A stretch of DNA of 26,822 bases, taken from assembly GCA_030612585.1 (NCBI GenBank), contig JAUWNP010000046.1, forward strand, positions 1 to 26,822, read 5' to 3'. A program made the position numbers and the translations under genes. Shown here one piece after another: positions 14,857 to 22,813 of this stretch (the stretch's first letter is position 1; every line of letters starts with the position of its first letter). The notes below the pieces were generated by a model that saw only the letters and a program-made list of their open reading frames with translations, searched no databases and had not been told where the DNA came from. Origin of the DNA: Anaerolineae bacterium (GTDB lineage: Bacteria > Chloroflexota > Anaerolineae > B4-G1).

Positions 14857-15579
14857 TCAGGCTAGCGCGGCCTCACCCTTGCGAAAGTCCACGAAGCGAT
14901 ACCCCACCCCGCGTTCGGTAAAGATATAGCGAGGATGGGATGGGTCGGGCTCAATCTTCTTCCGCAGATAGGTGACGTACAGACGCAAGTAGTGTATCTC
15001 CTCGCGGTATTCGTGGCCCCAGACCTTGGCCAGCAGCGTCTCGTGGGGCACTATCCAGCCCGCGTTCTCGATCAAGTGGTAGAGCAGGCGGAATTCGGTG
15101 GGGCGCAACTTGATGCGCTGGCCTTCGACGATGACGTGTTGGCTGTTTAGGTCCACGCTCAGATGGTCATCAATACGGAGAATGCCCTGAGCCTGCGCCA
15201 TCGGGCTTTGAGTGCGGCGCAGCACCGCCTTGACACGGCTGACGAGTTCGCGGGTACTGAAAGGCTTGGTCACATAGTCGTCGGCTCCCAGTTCCAACCC
15301 GCGCACTTTATCCTCCTCGTCAGCCCGAACGGTCAGCATAATCACCGGGATGCTAAAAGTCTCGCGCAGTATCTCCAACGTCTCGAATCCGTCCAGTTCG
15401 GGCATCATCGCGTCGAGGATGACCAAGGCGGGTAGGTTCGTGCGCACCTTGTCGAGAGCCTCCAGGCCGTTGTGGGCTTCTATTACCCGGTATCCCTCCA
15501 GCTCCAGGTTCATACGGATGAACCGGGTCATGCGAGGTTCGTCATCCACTACCAGGACAAGTTCACGGTGAGCAGACAT
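14857..15579 (-). CDS. OmpR/PhoB-family response regulator (orphan)
   Basis: 240 residues. The receiver has VVDDEPR, phospho-Asp in [12 protein letters not shown], Thr in MLTVRADEE and Lys in DYVTKPF. The winged helix contains [17 protein letters not shown] and [19 protein letters not shown]. It ends GVGYRFVDF, as in KdpE/PhoP-like regulators. No kinase gene adjoins it on the same strand. The GAF-PAS kinase 1.3 kb away, across the Hsp20 genes, is the nearest candidate. No ribosome-binding site precedes ATG 15579 and the promoter sits immediately upstream, which suggests a leaderless mRNA. Confidence 0.94.
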   Translation of the reverse strand: MSAHRELVLVVDDEPRMTRFIRMNLELEGYRVIEAHNGLEALDKVRTNLPALVILDAMMPELDGFETLEILRETFSIPVIMLTVRADEEDKVRGLELGADDYVTKPFSTRELVSRVKAVLRRTQSPMAQAQGILRIDDHLSVDLNSQHVIVEGQRIKLRPTEFRLLYHLIENAGWIVPHETLLAKVWGHEYREEIHYLRLYVTYLRKKIEPDPSHPRYIFTERGVGYRFVDFRKGEAALA

Positions 15580-15585
15580 ATACTT

Positions 15586-15614
15586 ATTAAACCACAGAAA
15601 ACGTCAAAAGACAA
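15586..15614 (-). promoter_or_regulatory. Promoter for orphan regulator, probably leaderless
   Basis: On the minus strand TTGTCT (15609-15614) and TTTAAT (15586-15591) are 17 bp apart. Only six bases (AAGTAT) separate the -10 box from the ATG at 15579, so transcription would begin at or next to the start codon. Confidence 0.5.
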
Positions 15615-15654
15615 TTTCAGCCAATTGGAAACAAGACCCGGATGGCGATCGTGA

Positions 15655-16611
15655 TCAAGGTGATTGCGGCGTGCCGTCCAGGACGCTGGTCGCCCGTTCG
15701 CTGAAGTACAAAAGCACCACGCCGATCACGACCAGACTCCCACCCAGGAGTTGGGGGATGGTCAAGCGCTCGCCCAAGAGGCAAAAGGCCAGCCCGGTTG
15801 TCAGCACCGGCTCTAGCGTGGTGATCAAGTTAGCCGTGACAGTTGGCAGATGCGTCAGGCTGACAGTGTACAGGCCATATCCGCCCAGAGTGGGGCCGAT
15901 GGCCAGCAAAACCAGAATCCCCCATCCCAGGGCGGCTTCATGCCACCCACCTGGCCCAACCGCCAATGGCCTGGACAACCACAGGAACGTGTCGGGACGT
16001 TGCACGAGCAACAGGAAGGCCGCCCCGAGCGTAAAGGAGTACAGCGTGGACGTCCATGGATTGACACCCCGCCTGGACGAACCCTTGCCCAACAGACTGT
16101 AAGCGGCAAATACCACGCCATTCGCCAGGCCGATGACGATGCCGGCCGGGTTGGCCTGCCAGGCCGCCCGGTCGTGCGCACCGGATACGAACACACAGCC
16201 GACGATGCTCAAAATCACCGCGCCGATCTTGAGCGCGTCCAGCCGTTCATCCAGCCAGCGCCAGCCTACCAGCGCCGTGAAAACCGGCGAACTGTGAACC
16301 AGCACCGTGGCCACTGCCGCCCCATTGAGCGCTACAGAGACCGTCCATAGCGCATGTGAAACGGACAGGACAAAGCCGTAGAGGACGAAAAACAACACGT
16401 GCCGGCGTCCCAGATGCAACAGGGGCCGGGCCACCAGGGCAAGTACTCCAAAGAGTACACCTGCCACAATCAGGTCGCGCCAGAAAGCCAGCACCAACGG
16501 CGGCATATGGAAGCGCGTGGTCAGGTAGCCGATAAAGATACCGGTTGATGACCAGATGACCGTAGCGACAAAAGCAATGAGATAGCCGCGTGTGGAGGAA
16601 TGTTTAGTCAT
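15655..16611 (-). CDS. EamA/DMT-family transporter
   Basis: 318 residues from ATG 16611. An earlier in-frame start at 16689 would overlap moeA and adds a basic, non-hydrophobic stretch, so it is not used. Ten hydrophobic segments in two EamA halves: the first begins GYLIAFVATVIWSSTGIFIGYL, the second around the middle with GIVIGLANGVVFAAYSLLGKGSS. It ends GGSLVVIGVVLLYFSERA. The family exports or imports small metabolites across the inner membrane. The substrate cannot be read from sequence. It follows moeA by 26 bp on the same strand and is probably the last gene of the cofactor operon, but a link to molybdenum is not established. Confidence 0.9.
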   Translation of the reverse strand: MTKHSSTRGYLIAFVATVIWSSTGIFIGYLTTRFHMPPLVLAFWRDLIVAGVLFGVLALVARPLLHLGRRHVLFFVLYGFVLSVSHALWTVSVALNGAAVATVLVHSSPVFTALVGWRWLDERLDALKIGAVILSIVGCVFVSGAHDRAAWQANPAGIVIGLANGVVFAAYSLLGKGSSRRGVNPWTSTLYSFTLGAAFLLLVQRPDTFLWLSRPLAVGPGGWHEAALGWGILVLLAIGPTLGGYGLYTVSLTHLPTVTANLITTLEPVLTTGLAFCLLGERLTIPQLLGGSLVVIGVVLLYFSERATSVLDGTPQSP

Positions 16612-16637
16612 AAGCAAGTCGCCAAAGGTTCTTGTAC

Positions 16638-17894
16638 TCAGTCCAACATCATCACCCGCACCCGCGCGCCGGCCGGCGCGTGGGTCCATTCCTCTGGGAT
16701 GATCGCCAGCCCGTTAGCCTTGACCATCGAACTCAGGATGCCCGACCCCTGCCCGCCGGTGAGATAGGCGCGATACGCTCCCTCATGCTGCTCGACGCGG
16801 ACGCGCAGGAAGTGGCGGCGGCTATCCTTGTGTTTCACCTCGTCCATCAGCGTGGCCTCCACGACGGGTCGCTCCAATTCCGCCAACCCCATCATCTTCA
16901 GGATAGCCGGACGTGCGAACATCTCGAAGGAGACCATCACCGAGACGGGATTGCCGGGCAGGCCTAAGACGGGTACAGTTTTAACCCACCCCGGCCCCCC
17001 CGAAGCGGGGGGGAGACCGACGCGGCCGAAGGCCAGAGGCTTGCCCGGTTTCATGCGCACCCGCCAGAACCCAATCTCTCCCTCAGCGGCCAACACCTCC
17101 TTCACCACGTCGAAGTCGCCTACCGAGACACCGCCAGAGGTGAGGAACAGGTCCACGCCCTGGGCCAGCCCCGCCCTGATCTTCTCCGTCAACTCCTCCA
17201 CCCGGTCACGGGCGATGCCCAGCATGACAGGTATCCCTCCGCACTTGACCACCTGGGCAGCGTTGGAGTAACTGTTGGCGTTGCGGATCTTCCCCGGCGT
17301 CAGGGGGGCGTCAATCTCCATCACCTCGTCGCCGGTGGCCAGGATCGCCACGCGGGGGCGGCGGGTGACCAACGCCTCCTTGTGCCCCAGCGTGGCCAGC
17401 ATCCCCACTTCCTGCGGGCGGACAAAGGTCCCTCGCCGCAGAACCAACTCCCCCCTCCGCACGTCCTCTCCGGCGGGGCGGACGTACTGGCCCACCGGGA
17501 CCTCTGTGAAGACGTTCACCCACTCCCCCCCCGCTTCCGTATCCTCGACGCGGACGACACCGTCGGCGCCCGGCGGGATGGGAGCGCCAGTCATGATGCG
17601 GATGGCCGTGCCGGGCGTGACCTCCGTCTCGGGGATGTAACCCGCCGCAACCTCACCGACGCAACGCAAGCGCACGGGTGCCCCGCGGCTGGCCCCACCA
17701 GTATCGGCAGCCAGCACCGCGTAGCCGTCCATAGACGAATTGGCGTGGGGCGGGATGTCCACATCGGCATAGACGTCCTCGGCCAGGACGCGGCCCAACG
17801 CCTCGAGAATAGGCACCCGTTCCGGTTCCAAAGGATGGAACTCCCTCAGCACCCGTTCCAAGGCCTCCTCCACGCTCAACATTGCTCCGGCCAT
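16638..17894 (-). CDS. moeA: Molybdopterin molybdenumtransferase MoeA
   Basis: 418 residues from ATG 17894. A second ATG at 17882 is equally near to the family start (LSVEEALERVL), and a longer frame exists only because it reads through a microrepeat. Domains: N-terminal region with ANSSMDGYAV, then GTAIRIMTGAPIPPGAD, the MoCF fold with TSGGVSVGDFDVVKE and MKPGKPLAFG, and the C-terminal beta-barrel. It inserts molybdate into adenylated molybdopterin. Between PLAFGRV and PVLGLPGNPVS there is an extra ~12-residue segment (GLPPASGGPGWVKT) encoded by a G/C hairpin at 16997-17015. The start overlaps the end of moaE. Confidence 0.94.
   Translation of the reverse strand: MAGAMLSVEEALERVLREFHPLEPERVPILEALGRVLAEDVYADVDIPPHANSSMDGYAVLAADTGGASRGAPVRLRCVGEVAAGYIPETEVTPGTAIRIMTGAPIPPGADGVVRVEDTEAGGEWVNVFTEVPVGQYVRPAGEDVRRGELVLRRGTFVRPQEVGMLATLGHKEALVTRRPRVAILATGDEVMEIDAPLTPGKIRNANSYSNAAQVVKCGGIPVMLGIARDRVEELTEKIRAGLAQGVDLFLTSGGVSVGDFDVVKEVLAAEGEIGFWRVRMKPGKPLAFGRVGLPPASGGPGWVKTVPVLGLPGNPVSVMVSFEMFARPAILKMMGLAELERPVVEATLMDEVKHKDSRRHFLRVRVEQHEGAYRAYLTGGQGSGILSSMVKANGLAIIPEEWTHAPAGARVRVMMLD
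16997..17015. repeat. G/C hairpin inside moeA
   Basis: CCCCCCC (16997-17003) and GGGGGGG (17009-17015) with loop GAAGC. It is in frame and adds residues that most MoeA proteins lack, next to the conserved GLPGNPVS loop. Confidence 0.65.
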
Positions 17895-18382
17895 CTCCCT
17901 TGCTCCTCTGCCCCTCTGCTCCCCTGCTCCTCCGCCCCTCTGCTCCCCTGCTCCCCTGCCCCCTCGCTCCTCCACTCCGCCCCGTCCGCCCACACCTCTT
18001 TCTTCCACAAGGGCACGATCTCCTTCAGCCGGTCAATCGCGTAGCGCAGCGCGTCAAAGGTATCCTGGCGATGGGCAGCCGAGAGGGCGATGACCACAGC
18101 GGTCTCCCCCACCTCTAGCCGCCCCACCCGGTGGACGATGGCGACCTCGCGGATCGCCAGCCAGCGGGCGCGTATCTCGTCACCGATCTGTCGCAGTGTC
18201 TCCTCCGCCATCTCCGGGTAGGCCTCGTACTCCAGGCAACGCACCTCCCGGCCATCCGTCTCGCCGCGCACCACGCCGACGAACGTGACCACCGCTCCTA
18301 CGCCTGGGTCCGCCAGCCGGGCGACGACCTCGTCAACTGATATTTCCTCTGTCGTGATCTCAAATCGCTCCGTCGTTTTCAT
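17876..18382 (-). CDS. moaE: Molybdopterin synthase catalytic subunit MoaE
   Basis: 168 residues. ATG 18382 overlaps the stop of the upstream gene (ATGA). Family features: GAVVTFVGVVRGETDGR, LEYEAYPEMAEE, VHRVGRLEVGETAVVIA, SAAHRQDTFDALRYAIDRLKE, and the catalytic-lysine segment VPLWKKEVWADGAEW. With MoaD it converts cyclic pyranopterin monophosphate to molybdopterin. The normal family end is near residue 140. The remaining ~28 residues (GAGEQGSRGAEEQG repeats) come from the tandem repeat at 17895-17965. The tail then overlaps the moeA start. Confidence 0.93.
   Translation of the reverse strand: MKTTERFEITTEEISVDEVVARLADPGVGAVVTFVGVVRGETDGREVRCLEYEAYPEMAEETLRQIGDEIRARWLAIREVAIVHRVGRLEVGETAVVIALSAAHRQDTFDALRYAIDRLKEIVPLWKKEVWADGAEWRSEGAGEQGSRGAEEQGSRGAEEQGRWPEQC
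17895..17965. repeat. GGGGAGCAG-type tandem repeat spanning the moaE/moeA junction
   Basis: On the minus strand, units of GAGCAGGGG, GGAGCAGAGGGGC and close variants recur about seven times. The array is translated as the C-terminal tail of MoaE, and in another frame it leaves an open extension upstream of MoeA. Confidence 0.8.
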
Positions 18383-18924
18383 CCCCTCTGCCTCACTCCT
18401 CCATCAACTAATCCGCTATCAGTCCGCTCCTCCATCAGACGCTGAAGCTCCACTCGCACCTGTGCAGCCACTTCGGCGGCCTCTGCGTCACTGCATGCCA
18501 ACTTCTTCATACCAAGCCGATAGAGGGTCATCTTGATGCGAAGATGCATAAACACCGGCTGGCTGCCTGCCGGCATGTCTGGGGTACGAGGAATAACGTA
18601 GAAGTGGATGTGCTTGACCGCTTCGCCAAAGGAACAGACGTAGACCTTGGCGGGCTTGAGCACTCGCGAGAGTGCCAGACAGGTGTTCCGCATAATCAGG
18701 CCGAAGGCGGCTGTTTCTTCTGGTGTGAGTTCCGCCAGGTGCTCACAGTGCCGCTTGAGTTTGATGATGAGGAAGCCCCGCAACATGATCGGGCTGACAC
18801 AATGGTCCACCATCCAATACTCATCCTCATAGATCACCCCACCAGGGGCCTTGAGCCTGCCAGCAAGCACATCACAAGCCATACACCCATCTACGTACAC
18901 TCTCTTGATTTCTCCGTTCCTCAA
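18379..18924 (-). CDS. HIT-like protein in molybdopterin operon
   Basis: 181 residues if the TTG at 18924 is used (GGGGGGTGA lies ~12 bases before it). An ATG at 18882 is the alternative. It carries DGCMACDVL near the start (C-x-x-C, a zinc-site candidate), EYWMVDHCVSPIMLRGFLIIKLKRHCEHLAELTPEE, and the histidine-triad segment VKHIHFYVIPR. The motif is H-I-H-F-Y-V, so the third His of the HxHxH triad is Tyr and the usual AMP-transferring mechanism is doubtful. The fold probably binds a nucleotide. It sits between moaD and moaE, overlapping the moaE start, so it is co-translated with pterin-synthase genes. Its role there is unknown. Confidence 0.75.
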   Translation of the reverse strand: MRNGEIKRVYVDGCMACDVLAGRLKAPGGVIYEDEYWMVDHCVSPIMLRGFLIIKLKRHCEHLAELTPEETAAFGLIMRNTCLALSRVLKPAKVYVCSFGEAVKHIHFYVIPRTPDMPAGSQPVFMHLRIKMTLYRLGMKKLACSDAEAAEVAAQVRVELQRLMEERTDSGLVDGGVRQRG

Positions 18925-18933
18925 TCTGGTGCA

Positions 18934-19194
18934 TCACCCCCCGCCGACCGGCGGCAGGCAAGCGACCTCGTCCCCATCGTGCAGTTCGGTCTGCATCCCA
19001 ACGTACGCCCGGTTCACGGCGACGCTGACGAAGCGAGTGTAGGGACGTAGCACGGGGTACTCCTTCGTCAACAGACCAATCAGCTCCCCCACCGTCGTCC
19101 CCGGCGGCACCTCCAGCTCAATCTCCCCCACGCCCAGCGCCTCCCGTGGCGCTGCAAAGAACTTCACCCTAACCCTAACTCGTCCGTTCTCCAT
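18934..19194 (-). CDS. moaD: Molybdopterin synthase sulfur carrier MoaD
   Basis: 86 residues from ATG 19194. The frame stays open further upstream only through a microrepeat. It begins [37 protein letters not shown], the ubiquitin-like fold, and ends LPPVGGG. The C-terminal Gly-Gly is the thiocarboxylation site loaded by MoeB-type enzymes, though the last residue here is a third Gly. An adenylating MoeB is not in view. It is followed after 9 bp by the HIT-like gene. Confidence 0.9.
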   Translation of the reverse strand: MENGRVRVRVKFFAAPREALGVGEIELEVPPGTTVGELIGLLTKEYPVLRPYTRFVSVAVNRAYVGMQTELHDGDEVACLPPVGGG

Positions 19195-19708
19195 TCTCCA
19201 TCCTCTCCTCTCTCCTCTCCATTCTCCATTCTTCATTCTCTCCTCTCCACTCTCCGCTCTTACCGCCACTCTTACGCACCAGACGGATGTCGCCGATGCG
19301 CATCGTCTTCTCCACCGCCTTCGCCATATCGTAGATGGTCAGGGCGGCGACGCTGACGGCGGTGAGCGCCTCCATCTCCACGCCGGTCTTCCCCCGGCAG
19401 CGCGCGGTGGCCGTGATCTCAATGCGCGACGCTTGCTCGTCAATCTCAAATTCCACGTCCACTTTGGTCAAAAGCAGCGGGTGGCAAAGGGGAATCAGAT
19501 CGGGCACGCGCTTGGCAGCCATGATCCCCGCCACCTGCGCCACAGCCAGCACGTCCCCCTTCGGCACCCCCTGCTCGACGATGAGACGCAGCGTCTCCGG
19601 GCGCATCGTGACCTCCCCTTGAGCCACGGCCACTCTCTCCGTATCCGCCTTCCCGCCCACGCCTACCATCTGGGCGCGCCCTTTTTCATCCAAGTGTGTC
19701 AATTTCAT
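19175..19708 (-). CDS. moaC: Cyclic pyranopterin monophosphate synthase MoaC
   Basis: 177 residues. The family core is intact: [67 protein letters not shown] and [14 protein letters not shown]. The Cys/His pair in LCHP and the Lys-Thr in [12 protein letters not shown] are at the active site. It makes cPMP from the MoaA product. The family normally ends at KSGG; the last ~25 residues ([17 protein letters not shown] type) are encoded by the 19195-19262 microrepeat and overlap the moaD start. No good ribosome-binding site precedes ATG 19708. Confidence 0.94.
   Translation of the reverse strand: MKLTHLDEKGRAQMVGVGGKADTERVAVAQGEVTMRPETLRLIVEQGVPKGDVLAVAQVAGIMAAKRVPDLIPLCHPLLLTKVDVEFEIDEQASRIEITATARCRGKTGVEMEALTAVSVAALTIYDMAKAVEKTMRIGDIRLVRKSGGKSGEWRGENEEWRMERREERMENGERTS
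19195..19262. repeat. GGAGAATGGAGAG-type microrepeat at the moaC/moaD junction
   Basis: On the minus strand GGAGAATGGAGAGGAGAG-like units recur four to five times with small changes. MoaC reads them as an acidic/basic tail; in another frame they extend the open region ahead of MoaD. Confidence 0.75.
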
Positions 19709-19728
19709 ATTTCGATGTACCCCACAAA

Positions 19729-19762
19729 CACTTGACCCAGAGGACTCCCCCCGGGTCAGTTT
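19729..19762 (-). terminator. Imperfect hairpin after the large TPR gene
   Basis: TTGACCC (about 19732) pairs with GGGTCAG (about 19754) around a G/C-rich interior. It lies between the TPR stop and moaC, and is the only candidate boundary between the two minus-strand units. The T-run on the minus strand is weak. Confidence 0.35.
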
Positions 19763-19787
19763 TATACCCTTTTGTTGAATAGTAATT

Positions 19788-21722
19788 CTAGTCCATTCCT
19801 GCCTTCAAAAGCTCCTCTGCCTCTTCCGCCCCTGGCAGTAGACCCATCTGCTCCTTTAGGTCGGCTAAGTCATGCAGAGCCTCACGCAGAATGAGCTTTC
19901 TCTGATCTAAAGCCAAGCCAGCCTGGTAATCTTGCAAAGCAGATTCGGGCTGATTGGCGGCTATGAGGTAGAGAGCAAGATTGAGCTGCTCCATTGCATC
20001 TGTCTCTCGGCTTAGGCTAGCGCGAGCACGCTCAATAGCAACAGTGAAATCAGAGGCGGCTTGTTCTGGGTATCCCAGGGCACTATGGCATAGTCCTCGC
20101 TCATAAAGAGACCAAGACCGCTTCTCGTCAGAATCAAGTTCGATGGTGTGGTCAAGAACAGTCACAGCCCTTTTGTAGTGACCTGCTCGACGTAGGGCCA
20201 TTCCCTTGCTGATCCAGGCCCACTCGTAGTCGGGGTTGAATTCGGTGGCGCGGTCGAGGGCGGCGATGGCCTCCTCGTAGCGTTCGGTCTGAGCCAGGGC
20301 CACGCCCTTGGCATACCAGGCTTCAGCGAGGTCGGGCTTGAGTTCGGTGAGACGGTCGAGAACGGCGATAGTCTCATCGTAGCGCCCAGCCTGAGCCAGG
20401 GCCACGCCCTTCCAGGCCCAGGCCCACTCGTAGTCGGGCTTCAGTTCACTGGCGCGGTCGAGGGCGACGATGGCCTCGTCATAGCGCTCAGCCTGAGCCA
20501 GGGCCACACCTTTATTGCCCCAGGCCCACTCGTTGTCCGGCTTCAGTTCGGTGGCGCACTCCAGCGCGGCGATGGCCTCATCGTAGCGTCCGGCCAGGCG
20601 CAGGGCCTCTCCCTTGCTGGCCCAGGCCCACTCGTAGTCGGGCTTCAGCTTGGTGGCGCGCTCCAGCGCGGCGATGGCCTCCTCGTACCGCTCGGCCAGG
20701 CGCAGGACCTCGCCTTTCTGCGCCCAATCCCACTCGTCGTCGGGCTTGAGCTCGGTGGCTTTGTCGAGGGCGGCGATGGCCTCCTCGTACCGCTCGGCCT
20801 GAGCCAGAGCCATGCCTTTCCAAGCCCAGGCCCACTCGTAGTCGGGCTTGAGCTCGGTGGCTTTGTCGAGGGCGGCGATGGCCTCCTCGTACCGCTCGGC
20901 CTGAGCCAGAGCCACACCCTTGCTACCCCAGGCCCACTCGTAGTCGGGCTTGAGCTCGGTGGCGCGATCGATGGCGACAATGGCCTCCTCGTAGCGCTCA
21001 ACCAGACGCAATGTATCACCTTTCCAGGCCCAGATTCGCTCATCGTCAGGGGAGAGTTCAATGGCTTGGTCAATCTGAGACAATCCTTCATCCCAACGCT
21101 CCATCCGGCACAAAACACGACCCCTACGCCCCACAGTGACGGCATCATCGGGATCCAATTGAAGCGCCTCATCGAAGGCGGCCAAGGCCTCGTCGTAGCA
21201 TTCCAACCAACCTAACACTCGACCTTTGGTCACGTACGCCTCGGCGTTCTCGGGATTCAGCCCCAGAGATTGCTCTAAAGCATCCAGCGCTTCATCCTCT
21301 TGATCTGACAAGTAAAGACATTTTCCCAGCCGGGTATACAGTGCAGAGGATGGGCCACTCAGTTGGAGTGCCTCCTGGAGAGCTTCAGCGGCCTCGTCGT
21401 AGCGTTCAATCTCCTCCAGAGAGGTACCCAGCGCAGCATAGGCGGCTGCACGGGTTTCAGTATCCTCCTCTGTTGCATAGTGCAACGCCTGGTGGAGAGT
21501 CTTCTCTGCCTCGGCGCATTGCTCAGCGTCGTTCAGCACCAATCCCAGGGCTAGATAAGGCGTGGCTACCTCGGTATCACGTTCGATGGCCTTATGCAGG
21601 TTGGCGGCAGCCTCCTCGTACTCACCCGCCTCGCGTAGCACCAGTCCCAGGTTGACGTAGGCTTCCTGCACCCGACGGTTCATTCCCGCTTGGTCTGTTG
21701 TATCAGTCATATGCTCAATCAT
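19788..21722 (-). CDS. Large tetratricopeptide-repeat protein
   Basis: 644 residues. Almost entirely TPRs of 34 residues. The middle (~residues 225-535) has about nine near-identical units of the form [20 protein letters not shown] followed by [14 protein letters not shown]. The 102-bp DNA units are also nearly identical, so the array has expanded recently. Flanking repeats are more diverged. No enzyme domain, signal peptide or membrane segment is seen. TPR arrays are protein-binding scaffolds. Its ATG overlaps the upstream winged-helix gene stop by 8 bp (coupled). An alternative start, MTDTTDQ, lies 12 bp downstream. Probably works with the winged-helix protein. Confidence 0.88.
   Translation of the reverse strand: MIEHMTDTTDQAGMNRRVQEAYVNLGLVLREAGEYEEAAANLHKAIERDTEVATPYLALGLVLNDAEQCAEAEKTLHQALHYATEEDTETRAAAYAALGTSLEEIERYDEAAEALQEALQLSGPSSALYTRLGKCLYLSDQEDEALDALEQSLGLNPENAEAYVTKGRVLGWLECYDEALAAFDEALQLDPDDAVTVGRRGRVLCRMERWDEGLSQIDQAIELSPDDERIWAWKGDTLRLVERYEEAIVAIDRATELKPDYEWAWGSKGVALAQAERYEEAIAALDKATELKPDYEWAWAWKGMALAQAERYEEAIAALDKATELKPDDEWDWAQKGEVLRLAERYEEAIAALERATKLKPDYEWAWASKGEALRLAGRYDEAIAALECATELKPDNEWAWGNKGVALAQAERYDEAIVALDRASELKPDYEWAWAWKGVALAQAGRYDETIAVLDRLTELKPDLAEAWYAKGVALAQTERYEEAIAALDRATEFNPDYEWAWISKGMALRRAGHYKRAVTVLDHTIELDSDEKRSWSLYERGLCHSALGYPEQAASDFTVAIERARASLSRETDAMEQLNLALYLIAANQPESALQDYQAGLALDQRKLILREALHDLADLKEQMGLLPGAEEAEELLKAGMD
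20200..21060. repeat. 102-bp tandem coding repeats (TPR array)
   Basis: About eight to nine consecutive 102-bp units share words such as TCGTAGTCGGGCTTGAG, GCGATGGCCTCCTCGTA and GAGCCAGGGCCAC. Period and translation show these are TPR units, not an intergenic repeat. The near identity predicts copy-number differences between strains and assembly errors. Confidence 0.85.
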
Positions 21723-22716
21723 CCGTTTCTCGTGGTCGCCGACCGAGGCTGCCGGAGTAGGTCTCCATTGCAGTCTCTGAACGAAATTGCATTACCTTAT
21801 CCCAATCCCAGCGATCCATAGACATCCCCGATTGTTCTCGGAAGGAAGGCAGCATCGGCTCAGGTTTGTGTTCCAACCGGCGCAGATCCTCACGTATTCC
21901 CCTGAGATCCTCACGTGTCCCCACGACCTGTCGATGGATTTCAGTTTGCATTGCTACATCAGCCACACGGCCCTTGAAGGTACGGGAGAGTTCACGGGTC
22001 AAATCAACCAGAAGATGGGTCAGAGGACTGGCTGAAAGATGTTCTGTTGTGGCTAATGTCTCCAGCACGCAACGGGCCCGGGCGGCGGCATCATCAGAGA
22101 CACGGGTAACATATATCCGACGCCGAGCCTCAATGCACAGCAGGTACTCATCAACTAGGCGGGTCTCGCTCTCCAGGTCGGCTTCGGCGAATGCCTCTCT
22201 GGCTTGCTTGAGTTGTTCTTTCGCCAACTCCCACTTTCCCTGCAAATAGGCCAGCCGCCCGCGCTCACGCAGGATGTGAGCCTGCACCAGTTCCGGCGCG
22301 CGGCTGGCTCCCTCAGCCTCCCAGGCGCCCTCCAATTGGTGCTCGGCCTGCTTCAAGAGTTCTTCACACTGCTTTCCTTTTCTCTCCTCCGCCTGGCTGA
22401 GAGAGCGTAGAGCAGCTTCGTAGAGGCGGCTGGTTGGACGCGGCACGATTGGCTCTGGGGGTTCGGGATAAAACGCCTCCACACTGCGAGATAGAGCCAG
22501 CCGCTTTTCAGGATCATCACTTAGCCGATACAGTGCTTCACGCTGTCCCGCTCTCTGTTCAGAGATGAGAAAACCTTCCTGTTTCAGCCGCTGCACCTCG
22601 GTGCGCACACTCTCGGGATTTAGCCCGGTGGCGCGCACCAGTTCGGCAATGGTGAACTCACGCAAAAGCAGCGCGTTACGCCGCACTTTGAACTTGACTT
22701 CACCGTATTCAGTCAT
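21715..22716 (-). CDS. Winged-helix protein with helical repeat-like C-terminus (probable autoregulator)
   Basis: 333 residues from ATG 22716 with GGAGGCGAG seven bases upstream. A longer frame to 22779 would run through the promoter and is rejected. Residues ~1-75 form a winged helix: LLLREFTIAELVRATGLNPESVRTEVQRLKQEGFL followed by a wing with GQREALYRLS. The middle (~95-230) is long helices with TPR-like spacing (ERGRLAYLQGKWELAKEQLKQAREAF). The tail is charged, with REDLRGIREDLRRLE. A perfect palindrome in its own promoter points to repression by this protein. It is followed by the large TPR gene with overlapping start and stop. Confidence 0.8.
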   Translation of the reverse strand: MTEYGEVKFKVRRNALLLREFTIAELVRATGLNPESVRTEVQRLKQEGFLISEQRAGQREALYRLSDDPEKRLALSRSVEAFYPEPPEPIVPRPTSRLYEAALRSLSQAEERKGKQCEELLKQAEHQLEGAWEAEGASRAPELVQAHILRERGRLAYLQGKWELAKEQLKQAREAFAEADLESETRLVDEYLLCIEARRRIYVTRVSDDAAARARCVLETLATTEHLSASPLTHLLVDLTRELSRTFKGRVADVAMQTEIHRQVVGTREDLRGIREDLRRLEHKPEPMLPSFREQSGMSMDRWDWDKVMQFRSETAMETYSGSLGRRPRETDD

Positions 22717-22758
22717 ATTCTCGCCTCCTGGAGAGCGTAGACTCATGAGAGGAACATT

Positions 22759-22787
22759 ATTATACCATATCTTGCTCAAATGAGCAA
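22759..22787 (-). promoter_or_regulatory. Promoter of winged-helix/TPR unit
   Basis: On the minus strand TTGCTC (22782-22787) and TATAAT (22759-22764) are exactly 17 bp apart. The spacer and -35 box are covered by a palindrome. Confidence 0.7.
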
Positions 22788-22793
22788 GATATG
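22766..22793. promoter_or_regulatory. 28-bp perfect palindromic operator
   Basis: CATATCTTGCTCA (22766-22778) and TGAGCAAGATATG (22781-22793) are perfect 13-bp arms with a 2-bp centre. It overlaps the -35 box and most of the spacer of the 22759-22787 promoter, an ideal site for a dimeric repressor. With a 2-bp centre and no T-run it is a poor terminator. Confidence 0.75.
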
Positions 22794-22813
22794 ACGAAAA
22801 ACTTTAAGAATTC

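Noticed and set aside
19709..19787. Molybdenum-cofactor riboswitch upstream of moaC
   Set aside because: The gap is only ~80 nt and holds a simple imperfect hairpin, too short and unlike the known structured leader.
20200..21060. CRISPR-like regular repeats
   Set aside because: The 102-bp period has no spacers and translates into tetratricopeptide units.
22766..22793. Palindrome as terminator of the HExxxH gene
   Set aside because: 2-bp centre and no following T-run; its place inside a promoter fits an operator better.
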